Assembly (NCBI RefSeq): GCF_026153355.1 | Contig: NZ_CP110636.1 | Span: 4,526,001 to 4,590,000, forward strand | Reading direction: 5' to 3' | From: Streptomyces endophytica | GTDB lineage: Bacteria > Actinomycetota > Actinomycetes > Streptomycetales > Streptomycetaceae | Length of the DNA stretch: 64,000 nucleotides | Shown: positions 35,838 to 45,555 of the stretch, piece by piece | Layout: each line of letters starts with the position of its first letter | How positions within the stretch are numbered: position 1 is the first letter of the stretch | Notes under the pieces: generated by a model | What the model saw: the letters and a program-made list of their open reading frames with translations, nothing else | Told to the model about the DNA's origin: nothing | Databases searched by the model: none | Program-made: the position numbers and the translations under genes

Positions 35838-36536
35838 TCACTCCCGGGGGGACGTCCCGCGTGCCGCCGCCACCAAGGCGTCCATGACACGCGGGTCGTC
35901 CCCCGCCTCGGGGTGCCACTGCACCGCCAGCGCGAAGCCCGGCCCGTCCGGCAGCTCCAGCGCCTCCACGGTGCCGTCCGCCGCGTGCGCCGAGACCAGC
36001 AGCCCGCGCCCGAGCCGGTCCACGGCCTGGTGGTGGTAGGTCGGCACGGAGACCGGCTCGGGCAGTGCCCGGGCCAGCAGCGTGCCGGGGACCGGCGTGA
36101 TCTCGTGCTTGTCGAAGACCCCGGGCGGCCCGGCGTGCCCGTCGAGGTGCTGGACGAGCGTGCCGCCCAGCGCCACGTTCAGCAGCTGCAGCCCGCGGCA
36201 GATCCCCAGCAGCGGCTTCCCGGCCGCCAACGCCGCCTCGATCAGGGCCAGTTCCCAGGCGTCCCGGTCGAGCGAGGGCGGCCCGGTGCGCGGGTCGGGC
36301 TCCGCGCCGTACCGCGCCGGCTGCACGTCCGCACCGCCGGCGATCACCAGTCCGTCCAGCCGGGCCACCGCCGCGGCCGCGGTCGCCGGATCGCCCGGCG
36401 GCAGCAGCGCGGCCAGCCCGCCCGAGCGCTGCACCAGCCGCGGGTACCCGGTGGGCACCAGTGCGGCCGGCAGCGTCCACACCCCCCAGCTGGCCTCCTG
36501 CTGGTAGGTGCTGATGCCGATGAGGGGCTGGGACAC
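35838..36536 (-). CDS. γ-glutamyl-γ-aminobutyrate hydrolase-like class I amidotransferase
   Basis: 232 residues, PuuD-type. Nucleophile Cys113 in GICRG, and WHPE (about 208–211) supply the triad. GVWTLPAALVPTGYP is typical. It would hydrolyse the γ-glutamyl amide at the end of a glutamylated-amine pathway. It follows the permease on the same strand by 39 bases. Confidence 0.88.
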   Translation of the reverse strand: MSQPLIGISTYQQEASWGVWTLPAALVPTGYPRLVQRSGGLAALLPPGDPATAAAAVARLDGLVIAGGADVQPARYGAEPDPRTGPPSLDRDAWELALIEAALAAGKPLLGICRGLQLLNVALGGTLVQHLDGHAGPPGVFDKHEITPVPGTLLARALPEPVSVPTYHHQAVDRLGRGLLVSAHAADGTVEALELPDGPGFALAVQWHPEAGDDPRVMDALVAAARGTSPRE

Positions 36537-36575
36537 GAATCCTCCGATGGGTGCTGGTGCGGGCCGGCTCGTTCG

Positions 36576-38129
36576 TCAGAATTCCAGTTCGTGCTCGATG
36601 GCGGCCAGTTCCTCCGCCGTGCCCTGGACCTTCGGGCCGGTGAACCACTTGCGGGCCGACACCAGCCACCAGGTACCGGCGAAGCCGAGCACCAGGAGGA
36701 CGGCCAGCGGGGTGTAGTTGAAGTTCTCCGCCGTCACCGGGCTGGTGGTCGGGAGCATGAAGAGGACGGAGATGACCACCGTCCAGCCGACGGCGATGAC
36801 GCCGACGGGCTTGCTCCAGCGGCCCAGGTGCCAGGGCCCGCGCTGGAAGCGGTCGCCCTGCAGCAGGCGGAGGATGACCGGCAGGACGTAGGCGATGTAG
36901 AGGCCGATCACGGCGATCGAGGTGACGGCCGCGTACGCCGTGGCGTTCCACAGGTACGGCAGCCCCAGCACGAAGGCGCCGCCGGCGGCCAGCCACACCG
37001 CGTTGGTCGGGGTCTTCGTCCGCTTGTTGATGCGGTGCCACAGCCGCGAGCCGGGCAGCGCGCCGTCCCGCGAGAAGGCGTAGATCATGCGCGAGTTGGC
37101 GGTGACCGACGACATGCCGCAGAAGAACTGGGCGCCGATGGCGATCAGGAGGAGCAGCTTGCCGCCGGTGGCGCCCAGCGCGTCGATGAAGATCTGCGCC
37201 GGGGGCACACCGGTCTTGCTGGCCAGCGCACCGTCGTAGTCCTGGATGGCGAAGGTGATGCCGACCAGCAGCACCCAGCCGGCGACCAGGGAGACCAGGA
37301 TCGACATCACGATGCCGCGGGGGCCGGCCTTGGCCGCGTCGTGCGTCTCCTCGGTCATGTGCGCCGAGGCGTCGTACCCGGTGAAGGTGTACTGCGCGAG
37401 CAGCAGCCCCAGCAGTCCGACGTAGAGGCTGGAGTGCCAGCCGGTGTTGTTGGTGAAGTGGGTGAAGACGAAGGAGGCGGACTGGTGCTTCGAGGGCACC
37501 ACGACCAGGGCGCCCACGATGACCAGTACGCCGAGGATGTGCCACCACACGCTGACGTTGCTGAGGAAGGACGCCAGCTTCACGCCGAAGGTGTTGAGCA
37601 GGCCGTGGACCAGCAGCACGATGCCGAACAGCATGATCGTGTGCGCCGGGGTGGCGGCGAATCCGAATTGCAGGTCCAGCAGTGCGTTCGTGAAGGACGC
37701 GGCACCGAAGTCGACGCCCGCGGTCACCGCGACCTGGCCGAGGAAGTTGAACCAGCCGGTGAACCAGGACCACGCCGGGCCGTGCGAGGGGGCCAGCTTC
37801 GCCGCCCAGTAGTACAGGCCGCCCGCCGTCGGGTAGCTGGAACAGACCTCGGCCATCGCCAGGCCCACGAACAGCGTCATGAGGCCGACCAGCGGCCAGC
37901 CCCAGGTGATCAGGGCGGGCCCGCCCGTGTTCATGCCGAAGCCGTACAGCGTCAGACAGCCGGAGAGGACCGAGATGATCGTGAAAGAGACGGCGAAGTT
38001 CGAGAACGCCGACATCGAGCGGGCCAGCTCCTGGGCGTAACCGAGCTCGTGGAGGCGCTGTTCGTCGCTGGAGCGCTGAGGGGGTTGCTGTTCCTGGTCT
38101 GCGTTCGTCGCGTGCTCGTTGATGGACAC
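36576..38129 (-). CDS. APC-family amino acid/amine permease
   Basis: 517 residues, about 12 membrane segments, YAT/GABA-permease-like. GTG at 38129 chosen because GGAGG lies 5 nt upstream (start VSINEHATNADQ). Motifs: SAFSNFAVSFTIISVLSG, SSYPTAGGLYYWAAKL, EETHDAAKAGPRGI. Likely imports the amine substrate (ethanolamine, polyamine or GABA-like) for the adjacent ligase; S. coelicolor has an equivalent beside glnA4. Confidence 0.88.
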   Translation of the reverse strand: MSINEHATNADQEQQPPQRSSDEQRLHELGYAQELARSMSAFSNFAVSFTIISVLSGCLTLYGFGMNTGGPALITWGWPLVGLMTLFVGLAMAEVCSSYPTAGGLYYWAAKLAPSHGPAWSWFTGWFNFLGQVAVTAGVDFGAASFTNALLDLQFGFAATPAHTIMLFGIVLLVHGLLNTFGVKLASFLSNVSVWWHILGVLVIVGALVVVPSKHQSASFVFTHFTNNTGWHSSLYVGLLGLLLAQYTFTGYDASAHMTEETHDAAKAGPRGIVMSILVSLVAGWVLLVGITFAIQDYDGALASKTGVPPAQIFIDALGATGGKLLLLIAIGAQFFCGMSSVTANSRMIYAFSRDGALPGSRLWHRINKRTKTPTNAVWLAAGGAFVLGLPYLWNATAYAAVTSIAVIGLYIAYVLPVILRLLQGDRFQRGPWHLGRWSKPVGVIAVGWTVVISVLFMLPTTSPVTAENFNYTPLAVLLVLGFAGTWWLVSARKWFTGPKVQGTAEELAAIEHELEF

Positions 38130-38198
38130 CACGCCTCCGAGGGCCTCGATGATCCGCGGCGGGTACGGCCGTCGGCGAACCGCTACCAGCCCCGCAAT

Positions 38199-38220
38199 AA
38201 AGGTATGGGGCGATACCTTT
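38199..38220. promoter_or_regulatory. Palindrome upstream of the permease (candidate GntR operator)
   Basis: AAAGGTAT-N6-ATACCTTT, perfect 8-bp arms, 70 bases upstream of the permease start. A related TACCTTA half-site occurs at about 39057–39063 between the GntR and ligase genes. Confidence 0.55.
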
Positions 38221-38286
38221 GTCTTCAGGTCGGCTGAGCGCAAGACCCCGGCGGGAAAATCTCGTAACGGGCGGGTTTCGAGAACC

Positions 38287-39024
38287 TCACGAGTGGCGCA
38301 AACCCCCCGCGAGGAAGCCGCGCAGCAGCGCCGCGGTCCCGCAGCAGTGCTCCCGCATCACCTCGCGCGCCCCGTCCGCGTCCCCCTCCAGCACGGCCTC
38401 CACCAGCGCCGCGTGCTGGGTCTGCGAATGCTCCAGATTGCGCACCAGCAGCGGGATGCAGTCCAGCAGGTCGTTGACGGTCGCCCGGACGGCGGCGTAC
38501 TGCGCGGCCAGCGACGGCGAGCCGGACAGCTCGGCGAGGGTGAGGTGGAAGAGGGTGTCGCGCCGGCGGTAGTCGGCGAGCGGCGCGTCCTGCGTCGCGG
38601 CCAGCGCCTCGCGCAGCCGTCCGGCCTGCTCCTCGGCCAGCCCGTGGGCCGCGCACAGCCCGGCCGCGCCCACCTCCAGCACCTCCCGGAACCGCAGGGT
38701 GTCCTCGACGTCGATCTTCTCGATCCGGCGGCGCAGCTCGGCCTCGCCGTGGTTCTCGGTGCGCACCCGGACGAACGTGCCGCCGTACCGGCCGCGCCGG
38801 CTCTCCACCAAACCCTCGTCCTGGAGCACCTTGAGCACCTCGCGCAGGGTGACCCGGCTGATCTGCAGCCGCTCGGCCAACTCCCGTTCCGCGGGCAGCC
38901 GTTCGCCCTGCGGGACCAGGCCGAGCCGGACGATCTGGAGTATCTGCTCCAGCGCCTCCTCGAAGCCGTTGCCGGCGCGCACCGGCCGCAGCACCGGCGC
39001 CAGCCGGTCGTCCGTCCCGTCCAT
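38287..39024 (-). CDS. FadR-type GntR regulator
   Basis: 245 residues from ATG 39024 (MDGTDDRLAPV), GAGGTGG upstream. Winged HTH (about 45–95: LPAERELAERLQISRVTLRE) and FCD effector domain. Divergent from the glutamine-synthetase-like ligase by 73 bases and downstream of the permease operator, so it probably regulates the whole cluster. Confidence 0.9.
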   Translation of the reverse strand: MDGTDDRLAPVLRPVRAGNGFEEALEQILQIVRLGLVPQGERLPAERELAERLQISRVTLREVLKVLQDEGLVESRRGRYGGTFVRVRTENHGEAELRRRIEKIDVEDTLRFREVLEVGAAGLCAAHGLAEEQAGRLREALAATQDAPLADYRRRDTLFHLTLAELSGSPSLAAQYAAVRATVNDLLDCIPLLVRNLEHSQTQHAALVEAVLEGDADGAREVMREHCCGTAALLRGFLAGGLRHS

Positions 39025-39097
39025 CGCCACCTCTTCCCAATCAATGGTTCGTGTGCCTACCTTATGACCTCCGGATGCAGTGACAGGAGGCAATACC

Positions 39098-40465
39098 GTG
39101 GCAGACCGCACGCCCCCGCTCTCCGCCGAGGAGCTCAGGGTCCTCGTCGACGCCGGGGAGATCGACACTGTCGTCCTCGCCTTCACCGATATGCAAGGCA
39201 GGCTCCAGGGCAAGCGGTTCGCGGCCCGATACTTCCTCGACACCGTCCTCGAACACGGCACGGAGGGCTGCAACTACCTCCTCGCCGTCGACGTCGACCT
39301 CAACACCGTCGACGGCTACGCGATGTCCTCCTGGGAACGCGGCTACGGCGACTTCGCCATGCACGGCGACACCGGCACCCTGCGCCGCACCCCCTGGAAC
39401 CCCGGCACCGCCCTGATCACCGCCGACCTGGCCTGGCACGACGGCTCCCCGGTCGCCGCCTCACCCCGGCAGATCCTCCGTCGCCAGCTGGACCGGCTCG
39501 CCGATCGCGGCTGGCGCGCCTTCGCCGGGACCGAGCTGGAGTTCATGCTCTTCAAGGACTCCTACGAGGACGCCTGGTCGCGCGGCTACCGCGACATGAA
39601 CCCCGCCAACCAGTGGAACGGCGACTACTCCGTCCTCGGCACCGGCCGGGTCGAGCCCGTGCTGCGGCGCATCCGCAACGAGATGGGCGCCGCCGGGATG
39701 ACCGTGGAGTCCGCCAAGGGCGAGTGCAACCTCGGCCAGCACGAGATCGTGTTCGTCTACGACGAGGCGCTCACCACCTGCGACCAGCACTCGATCTACA
39801 AGACCGGTGCCAAGGAGATCGCCGCCCAGGAGGGCATGGCGCTCACCTTCATGGCCAAGTACGACGAGCGCGAGGGCAACTCCTGTCACATCCACCTCTC
39901 GCTCCAGGACGAGCAGGGACAGCCGGTCCTCGCCGATGACAGCGGCCCCTACGGCATGTCGCAGATCATGCGCCACTTCCTCGCCGGCCAGCTCGCCGCG
40001 ATGCGCGACTTCACCCTCCTCTACGCCCCCAACATCAACTCCTACAAGCGCTTCCGCCCCGGCTCCTTCGCGCCCACCGCCGTCGCCTGGGGCCCCGACA
40101 ACCGCACCTGCGCGCTGCGCGTCGTCGGCCACGGCCGCGCCCACCGCCTGGAGAACCGCCTCCCCGGCGGCGACGTCAACCCCTACCTCGCGGTCGCCGG
40201 CATGGTCGCGGCCGGCCTCTACGGCATCGAGCACGAGCTGGAGCTCCCCGACGCCACCACCGGCAACGCCTACACCGGCGACGCCGCGCACGTCCCCACC
40301 ACCCTGCGCGAGGCCGCCGAGCTGTGGGAGCACAGCCCGATCGCCCGGGAGGCCTTCGGCGAGGAGGTCGTCGCGCACTACCGCCACATGGCCCGCGTCG
40401 AACAGGACGCCTACGACGCCGCCGTCACGGACTGGGAGCGCTTCCGCTCCTTCGAGCGCATGTAA
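39098..40465 (+). CDS. glnA4: Glutamine-synthetase-like γ-glutamyl-amine ligase (GlnA4-like)
   Basis: 455 residues from a GTG with AGGAGG 7 nt upstream. GS-family motifs: AGTELEFMLF, ESAKGECNLGQHEI, GNSCHIHLSL, NSYKRF, ENRLPGGDVNPYLA. It joins glutamate to an amine using ATP. The gene content (permease, GntR, aldehyde dehydrogenase, SDR, γ-glutamyl hydrolase) and position match the S. coelicolor glnA4 ethanolamine-glutamylation locus. Polyamine use, as by GlnA3, cannot be excluded. It is not a housekeeping glutamine synthetase. Confidence 0.88.
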   Translation: MADRTPPLSAEELRVLVDAGEIDTVVLAFTDMQGRLQGKRFAARYFLDTVLEHGTEGCNYLLAVDVDLNTVDGYAMSSWERGYGDFAMHGDTGTLRRTPWNPGTALITADLAWHDGSPVAASPRQILRRQLDRLADRGWRAFAGTELEFMLFKDSYEDAWSRGYRDMNPANQWNGDYSVLGTGRVEPVLRRIRNEMGAAGMTVESAKGECNLGQHEIVFVYDEALTTCDQHSIYKTGAKEIAAQEGMALTFMAKYDEREGNSCHIHLSLQDEQGQPVLADDSGPYGMSQIMRHFLAGQLAAMRDFTLLYAPNINSYKRFRPGSFAPTAVAWGPDNRTCALRVVGHGRAHRLENRLPGGDVNPYLAVAGMVAAGLYGIEHELELPDATTGNAYTGDAAHVPTTLREAAELWEHSPIAREAFGEEVVAHYRHMARVEQDAYDAAVTDWERFRSFERM

Positions 40466-40476
40466 GGAACCACGCT

Positions 40477-41856
40477 GTGTCCAATGGTTCGCACGAGCTG
40501 AAGATCCTCAACCCGGCCACCGAGGAAGTGGTGGCCACCGTCCCCACCACCTCCCCGGAAGAGGTCGACGCCGCGGTCCGCCGGGCAGCCGGAGCCCAGG
40601 AGGCCTGGGCCGCGGTGGCCCCCGGCGACCGCGCCCGCCTCCTGCGCCGCTTCGCCGACGTCGTCGACGCCCACCTTCCCGAGCTCGCGGAACTGGAGCT
40701 GACGGAGGCCGGCCACCCCCTGGGCAACGCGCAGTGGGAGGCGGGCAACGTCCGCGACCTGCTGCACTACGCCGCCGGGGGAGTGGAACGGCTCACCGGC
40801 ACCCAGATCCCGGTCGCCGGCGGCCTCAACATCACCGTCCAGGAACCCCTCGGCGTGGTCGCCGTGATCGCCCCCTGGAACTTCCCGATGCCGATCGCCG
40901 CCTGGGGCACCGCCCCGGCCCTCGCGGCCGGCAACGCGGTGCTGCTGAAGCCCGCCGAGACCACCCCGCTCACCGCGCTCAGGCTCGCCGCACTCGCCCT
41001 GGAGGCCGGCCTCCCCGAGAACCTCTTCCAGGTCCTGCCCGGCGAGGGCCCGGTCACCGGCACCGCGCTCGTCGACCACCCCGGCGTCGCCAAGGTCGTC
41101 TTCACCGGCTCCACCGCCACCGGCCGGCAGATCGCCGCCCGCTGTGCCGCGCAGACCAAGCGGCTCACCCTCGAACTCGGCGGCAAGAGCCCCAACATCG
41201 TCTTCGCCGACGCCGACCTGGAGGCCGCCGCGGCCGCCGCCCCCGGCTCCTTCCTCGACAACACCGGTCAGGACTGCTGCGCCCGCAGCCGCATCCTCGT
41301 CCAGCGGAGCGTCTACGACCGCTTCCTGGAACTCCTGGAGCCCGCGGTCAAGGCGTTCACCGTCGGCGACCCGGCCGACCCGGCCACCAAGATGGGCCCG
41401 CTGATCTCCGCCGCCCAGCGCGAGCGCGTACGGTCCTACGTCCCCGAGGACGCCCCGGCCGCCATCCGCGGCGAGGCCCCCGCGGGCAAGGGCTTCTGGT
41501 ACCCCGCCACCGTCCTGGAGGGCCGCCCCGAGGACCGTACCGCCGTCGAGGAGATCTTCGGCCCGGTCGCGGTCGTGATCCCCTTCGAGGACGAGGCCGA
41601 CGCGGTCCGGATCGCCAACGCCACCGACTACGGCCTCTCCGGCTCCCTGTGGACCCGCGACGTCGGCCGGGCGCTGCGCGTCTCGCGGGCCGTCGCGGCC
41701 GGCAACCTCTCCGTCAACTCCCACAGCAGCGTGCGCTATTGGACCCCGTTCGGCGGGTTCAAGCAGTCCGGCCTCGGCCGCGAGCTCGGCCCGGACGCGC
41801 TCACCGCCTTCACCGAGACCAAGAACATCTTCATCAGCACCGAGGAGAGCAAGTGA
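40477..41856 (+). CDS. Aldehyde dehydrogenase
   Basis: 459 residues from GTG 40477, AAGGAA 7 nt upstream, 11 bases after the ligase stop. Catalytic Cys267 in NTGQDC and Glu233 in LELGGKSPN; FTGSTATGRQI binds NAD. It would oxidise the aldehyde produced from the glutamylated amine. Confidence 0.93.
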   Translation: MSNGSHELKILNPATEEVVATVPTTSPEEVDAAVRRAAGAQEAWAAVAPGDRARLLRRFADVVDAHLPELAELELTEAGHPLGNAQWEAGNVRDLLHYAAGGVERLTGTQIPVAGGLNITVQEPLGVVAVIAPWNFPMPIAAWGTAPALAAGNAVLLKPAETTPLTALRLAALALEAGLPENLFQVLPGEGPVTGTALVDHPGVAKVVFTGSTATGRQIAARCAAQTKRLTLELGGKSPNIVFADADLEAAAAAAPGSFLDNTGQDCCARSRILVQRSVYDRFLELLEPAVKAFTVGDPADPATKMGPLISAAQRERVRSYVPEDAPAAIRGEAPAGKGFWYPATVLEGRPEDRTAVEEIFGPVAVVIPFEDEADAVRIANATDYGLSGSLWTRDVGRALRVSRAVAAGNLSVNSHSSVRYWTPFGGFKQSGLGRELGPDALTAFTETKNIFISTEESK

Positions 41857-42638
41857 CCGACCAGACCGCAGTGTGCCGCCGCCTCGTCGGCCGTACCGCC
41901 GTGATCACCGGAGCCGGCAGCGGCATCGGGCTGGCCACCGCCCGCCGACTGGCCTCCGAAGGCGCCCACGTCGTCTGCGCCGACATCGACGAGGCGGCCG
42001 GCAAGGCCGCCGCCGAAGAGGTAGGCGGCATCTTCGTCCAGGTCGACGTGACCGACTCCGAGCAGGTCGAGGCGCTCTACAAGACCGCCTTCGACACCTA
42101 CGGCTCGGTCGACATCGCCTTCAACAACGCCGGCATCTCGCCGCCCGACGACGACTCCATCCTCACCACCGGCCTGGACGCCTGGAAGCGCGTCCAGGAG
42201 GTCAACCTCACCTCGGTCTACCTCTGCTGCAAGCACGCCCTGCCCTACATGCAGCGGCAGGGCAAGGGTTCCATCATCAACACCGCCTCCTTCGTGGCCG
42301 TCATGGGCGCGGCCACCTCCCAGATCAGCTACACCGCCTCCAAGGGCGGCGTGCTGTCCATGTCCCGCGAACTGGGCGTGCAGTTCGCCCGCGAGGGCAT
42401 CCGGGTCAACGCCCTGTGCCCCGGGCCGGTCAACACCCCGCTGCTCAAGGAGCTGTTCGCCAAGGACCCGGAGCGCGCCGCGCGCCGCCTGGTGCACGTC
42501 CCGGTCGGCCGGTTCGCCGAGCCCGAGGAGATCGCGTCCGCGGTCGCCTTCCTGGCCAGTGACGACTCGTCATTCGTCAACGCGGCCGAATTCCTGGTCG
42601 ACGGAGGGATCGCGGGGGCCTACGTCACGCCGGTGTAA
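41853..42638 (+). CDS. Short-chain dehydrogenase/reductase
   Basis: 261 residues from a GTG overlapping the aldehyde dehydrogenase stop (GTGA). TGAGSGIG cofactor motif (about residues 20–27), NNAG, catalytic Ser and YTASK. Classical SDR with an FVNAAEFLVDGG C-terminus. Probably oxidises the alcohol group of the γ-glutamyl-ethanolamide intermediate, preceding the aldehyde dehydrogenase step (inference). Last gene of the operon. Confidence 0.92.
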   Translation: MTDQTAVCRRLVGRTAVITGAGSGIGLATARRLASEGAHVVCADIDEAAGKAAAEEVGGIFVQVDVTDSEQVEALYKTAFDTYGSVDIAFNNAGISPPDDDSILTTGLDAWKRVQEVNLTSVYLCCKHALPYMQRQGKGSIINTASFVAVMGAATSQISYTASKGGVLSMSRELGVQFAREGIRVNALCPGPVNTPLLKELFAKDPERAARRLVHVPVGRFAEPEEIASAVAFLASDDSSFVNAAEFLVDGGIAGAYVTPV

Positions 42639-42669
42639 ACGTTCGTTGTTCACCTCCGCGTAAGCGCCG

Positions 42670-42703
42670 CGGCGGCCGGATGTCGTGCGACATCCGGCCG
42701 CCG
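42670..42703. terminator. Perfect palindrome/terminator after the SDR
   Basis: 16-bp arms with a 2-nt centre, 32 bases after the SDR stop and 48 before the next ATG. Confidence 0.75.
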
Positions 42704-42750
42704 TACGCTAGCGTCCGCCTTCGATCCTTCGTTCGACGGGAGTTACGTCC

Positions 42751-44019
<1,269 letters not shown>

Positions 44020-44056
44020 CCCGGTGAACGTCACCGCAACGGGAGGGCCGCACCGC

Positions 44057-45277
44057 TCAGAGGAAGGTGCGGCCCTCCCCGCGGTACGTCGGGACGGTGT
44101 CCACCACCCGGTCACCGTCGACCAGTTGCAGCGCGTCGAACCGCTCGCACATCTCCCCGGCCTTGGCGTGCCGGAACCATACCTTGTCGCCGATCGCCAG
44201 CCCGTCCGCGGCCGCCCCCAGCAGCGGCGTCTGCACCTCGCCCGGCCCCTCCTGGGGGTCGTAGCGCAACCCGGCCGGCAGATACGGCACAGGCAGCCGG
44301 TCCGCGCCCGCCACCCCCGACGCCGGATAGCCGCCGCCCAGCACCGTCACCACACCGGGCCCCGGCCGGCGCACCACCGGCTGGGCGAACAGCGCCGCCG
44401 GACGCCCGCTGAACGAACGGAAGTTGTCGAACAGCCGCGGCACGTACAGCCCCGAACCCGCCGCGACCTCGGTGACCGCCGCCTCCGCGGCCGTGTGCTG
44501 CACGCTGCCGGTCCCGCCGCCGTTGACGAACTCCAGCCGCGGCGCCACCGCCCGCACCGCCCGTACGGCCTCCCAGCGCCGCTGCGCCAGCTCCTTGCGC
44601 GCCGCCGCCTGCATCAGCCGGACCGTGCGCGAAAACACCGGCTTGCCGTCGACCTCGTCGCCCACCCCCGCCACATGCCCCTCGTACGCCATCAGCCCCA
44701 CCAGCCGGAAACCGGGGCGGCGCGCCACCGTCCGGGCCAGCGCGGCCAGTTGGGACGGCTCCCGCAGCGGCGACCGCCGGGCACCGAAGCGCACCTTCCC
44801 GCCCAGCAGCCGGTACGAGGTGTCCAGCTCCAGGCACACCCGGACCTCCTCGCCGCCCCGCCCCGCGGGCCGGGCCGCGTCGATCAGCGCCAGCTGCGCC
44901 GGATCGTCGACCATCACCGTCACCGCGGCCGCGAGCTTCGGATCCGCGGTCAGCTCGGCGAACCCCGCCCGGTCCGCCGACGGGTACGCGAGCAGGACGT
45001 CCTCGAAGCCCGACCGCGCCAGCCACAGCGACTCGGCCAGCGTGAAGCTCATGATCCCGGCGAAGCCGTCCCGCGCCAGCACCCGCTCCAGCAGGGCCCG
45101 GCAGCGCACCGACTTGCTCGCCACCCGGATCGGCTTCCCCTTCGCGCGGCGCACCAGATCGGCCGCGTTGGCGTCGAACGCCCGCAGGTCGACCACGGCC
45201 AGCGGCGCGTCGAGATGGGCAGTTGCCCGGTCATAAGAGGCTTTGTCGCCATACGCATCGGCTGTCAGCTGGGACAT
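44057..45277 (-). CDS. Amino acid deaminase/aldolase (alanine racemase-like PLP fold III)
   Basis: 406 residues from ATG 45277 (MSQLTADAYGDK). PLP Lys in RVASKSVR (about residue 50), followed by an alanine racemase-like barrel and a C-terminal β domain (VWFRHAKAGEMCERFD). D-threonine aldolase-like. Substrate unknown. Confidence 0.85.
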   Translation of the reverse strand: MSQLTADAYGDKASYDRATAHLDAPLAVVDLRAFDANAADLVRRAKGKPIRVASKSVRCRALLERVLARDGFAGIMSFTLAESLWLARSGFEDVLLAYPSADRAGFAELTADPKLAAAVTVMVDDPAQLALIDAARPAGRGGEEVRVCLELDTSYRLLGGKVRFGARRSPLREPSQLAALARTVARRPGFRLVGLMAYEGHVAGVGDEVDGKPVFSRTVRLMQAAARKELAQRRWEAVRAVRAVAPRLEFVNGGGTGSVQHTAAEAAVTEVAAGSGLYVPRLFDNFRSFSGRPAALFAQPVVRRPGPGVVTVLGGGYPASGVAGADRLPVPYLPAGLRYDPQEGPGEVQTPLLGAAADGLAIGDKVWFRHAKAGEMCERFDALQLVDGDRVVDTVPTYRGEGRTFL

Positions 45278-45299
45278 GGCCGCAGCCTGCCAGACACTC

Positions 45300-45345
45300 C
45301 CCACCACCAAAAGGGCGTGGGAGGTACCCCATCACCGGGCAGGGG
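45300..45345. repeat. Partial copy of a G/C-run repeat
   Basis: GGCGTGGGAGGTACCCC with flanking CCCC and GGGGGTG resembles one arm of the element at 45380 in reverse orientation. Part of a 278-bp gene-free stretch (45278–45555), in which I see only these repeats. Confidence 0.35.
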
Positions 45346-45379
45346 GTGAGATCCCGACACAGAGCGGACATGGCGGCGA

Positions 45380-45426
45380 CTGGGGGTGCCCCTGCTCCTT
45401 CGGAGCTTGGGGGAGGGTTGGAGCAC
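45380..45426. repeat. Interspersed hairpin repeat (CTGGGGG…CTTGGGGGAGG)
   Basis: CTGGGGGTGCCCCTGC … CGGAGCTTGGGGGAGGG. A related copy (CTGGGGGCACCTCCC … CGGAGTCTGGGGGAGG) lies inside pheS at 55496. Elements of this kind recur in Streptomyces genomes, usually between genes as here. Confidence 0.6.
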
Positions 45427-45555
45427 CGGCCGCGCCAGCCCGTAGAGTGGCCCGACACCGCCACCAGCAGGTCAGCGGCGTGTTGTCCGGATACCAACCC
45501 CCCTGCCCCGATTGCGGATCGGGGGACGGGGGCCACGGCGCGAGGGGGAGCGCGG

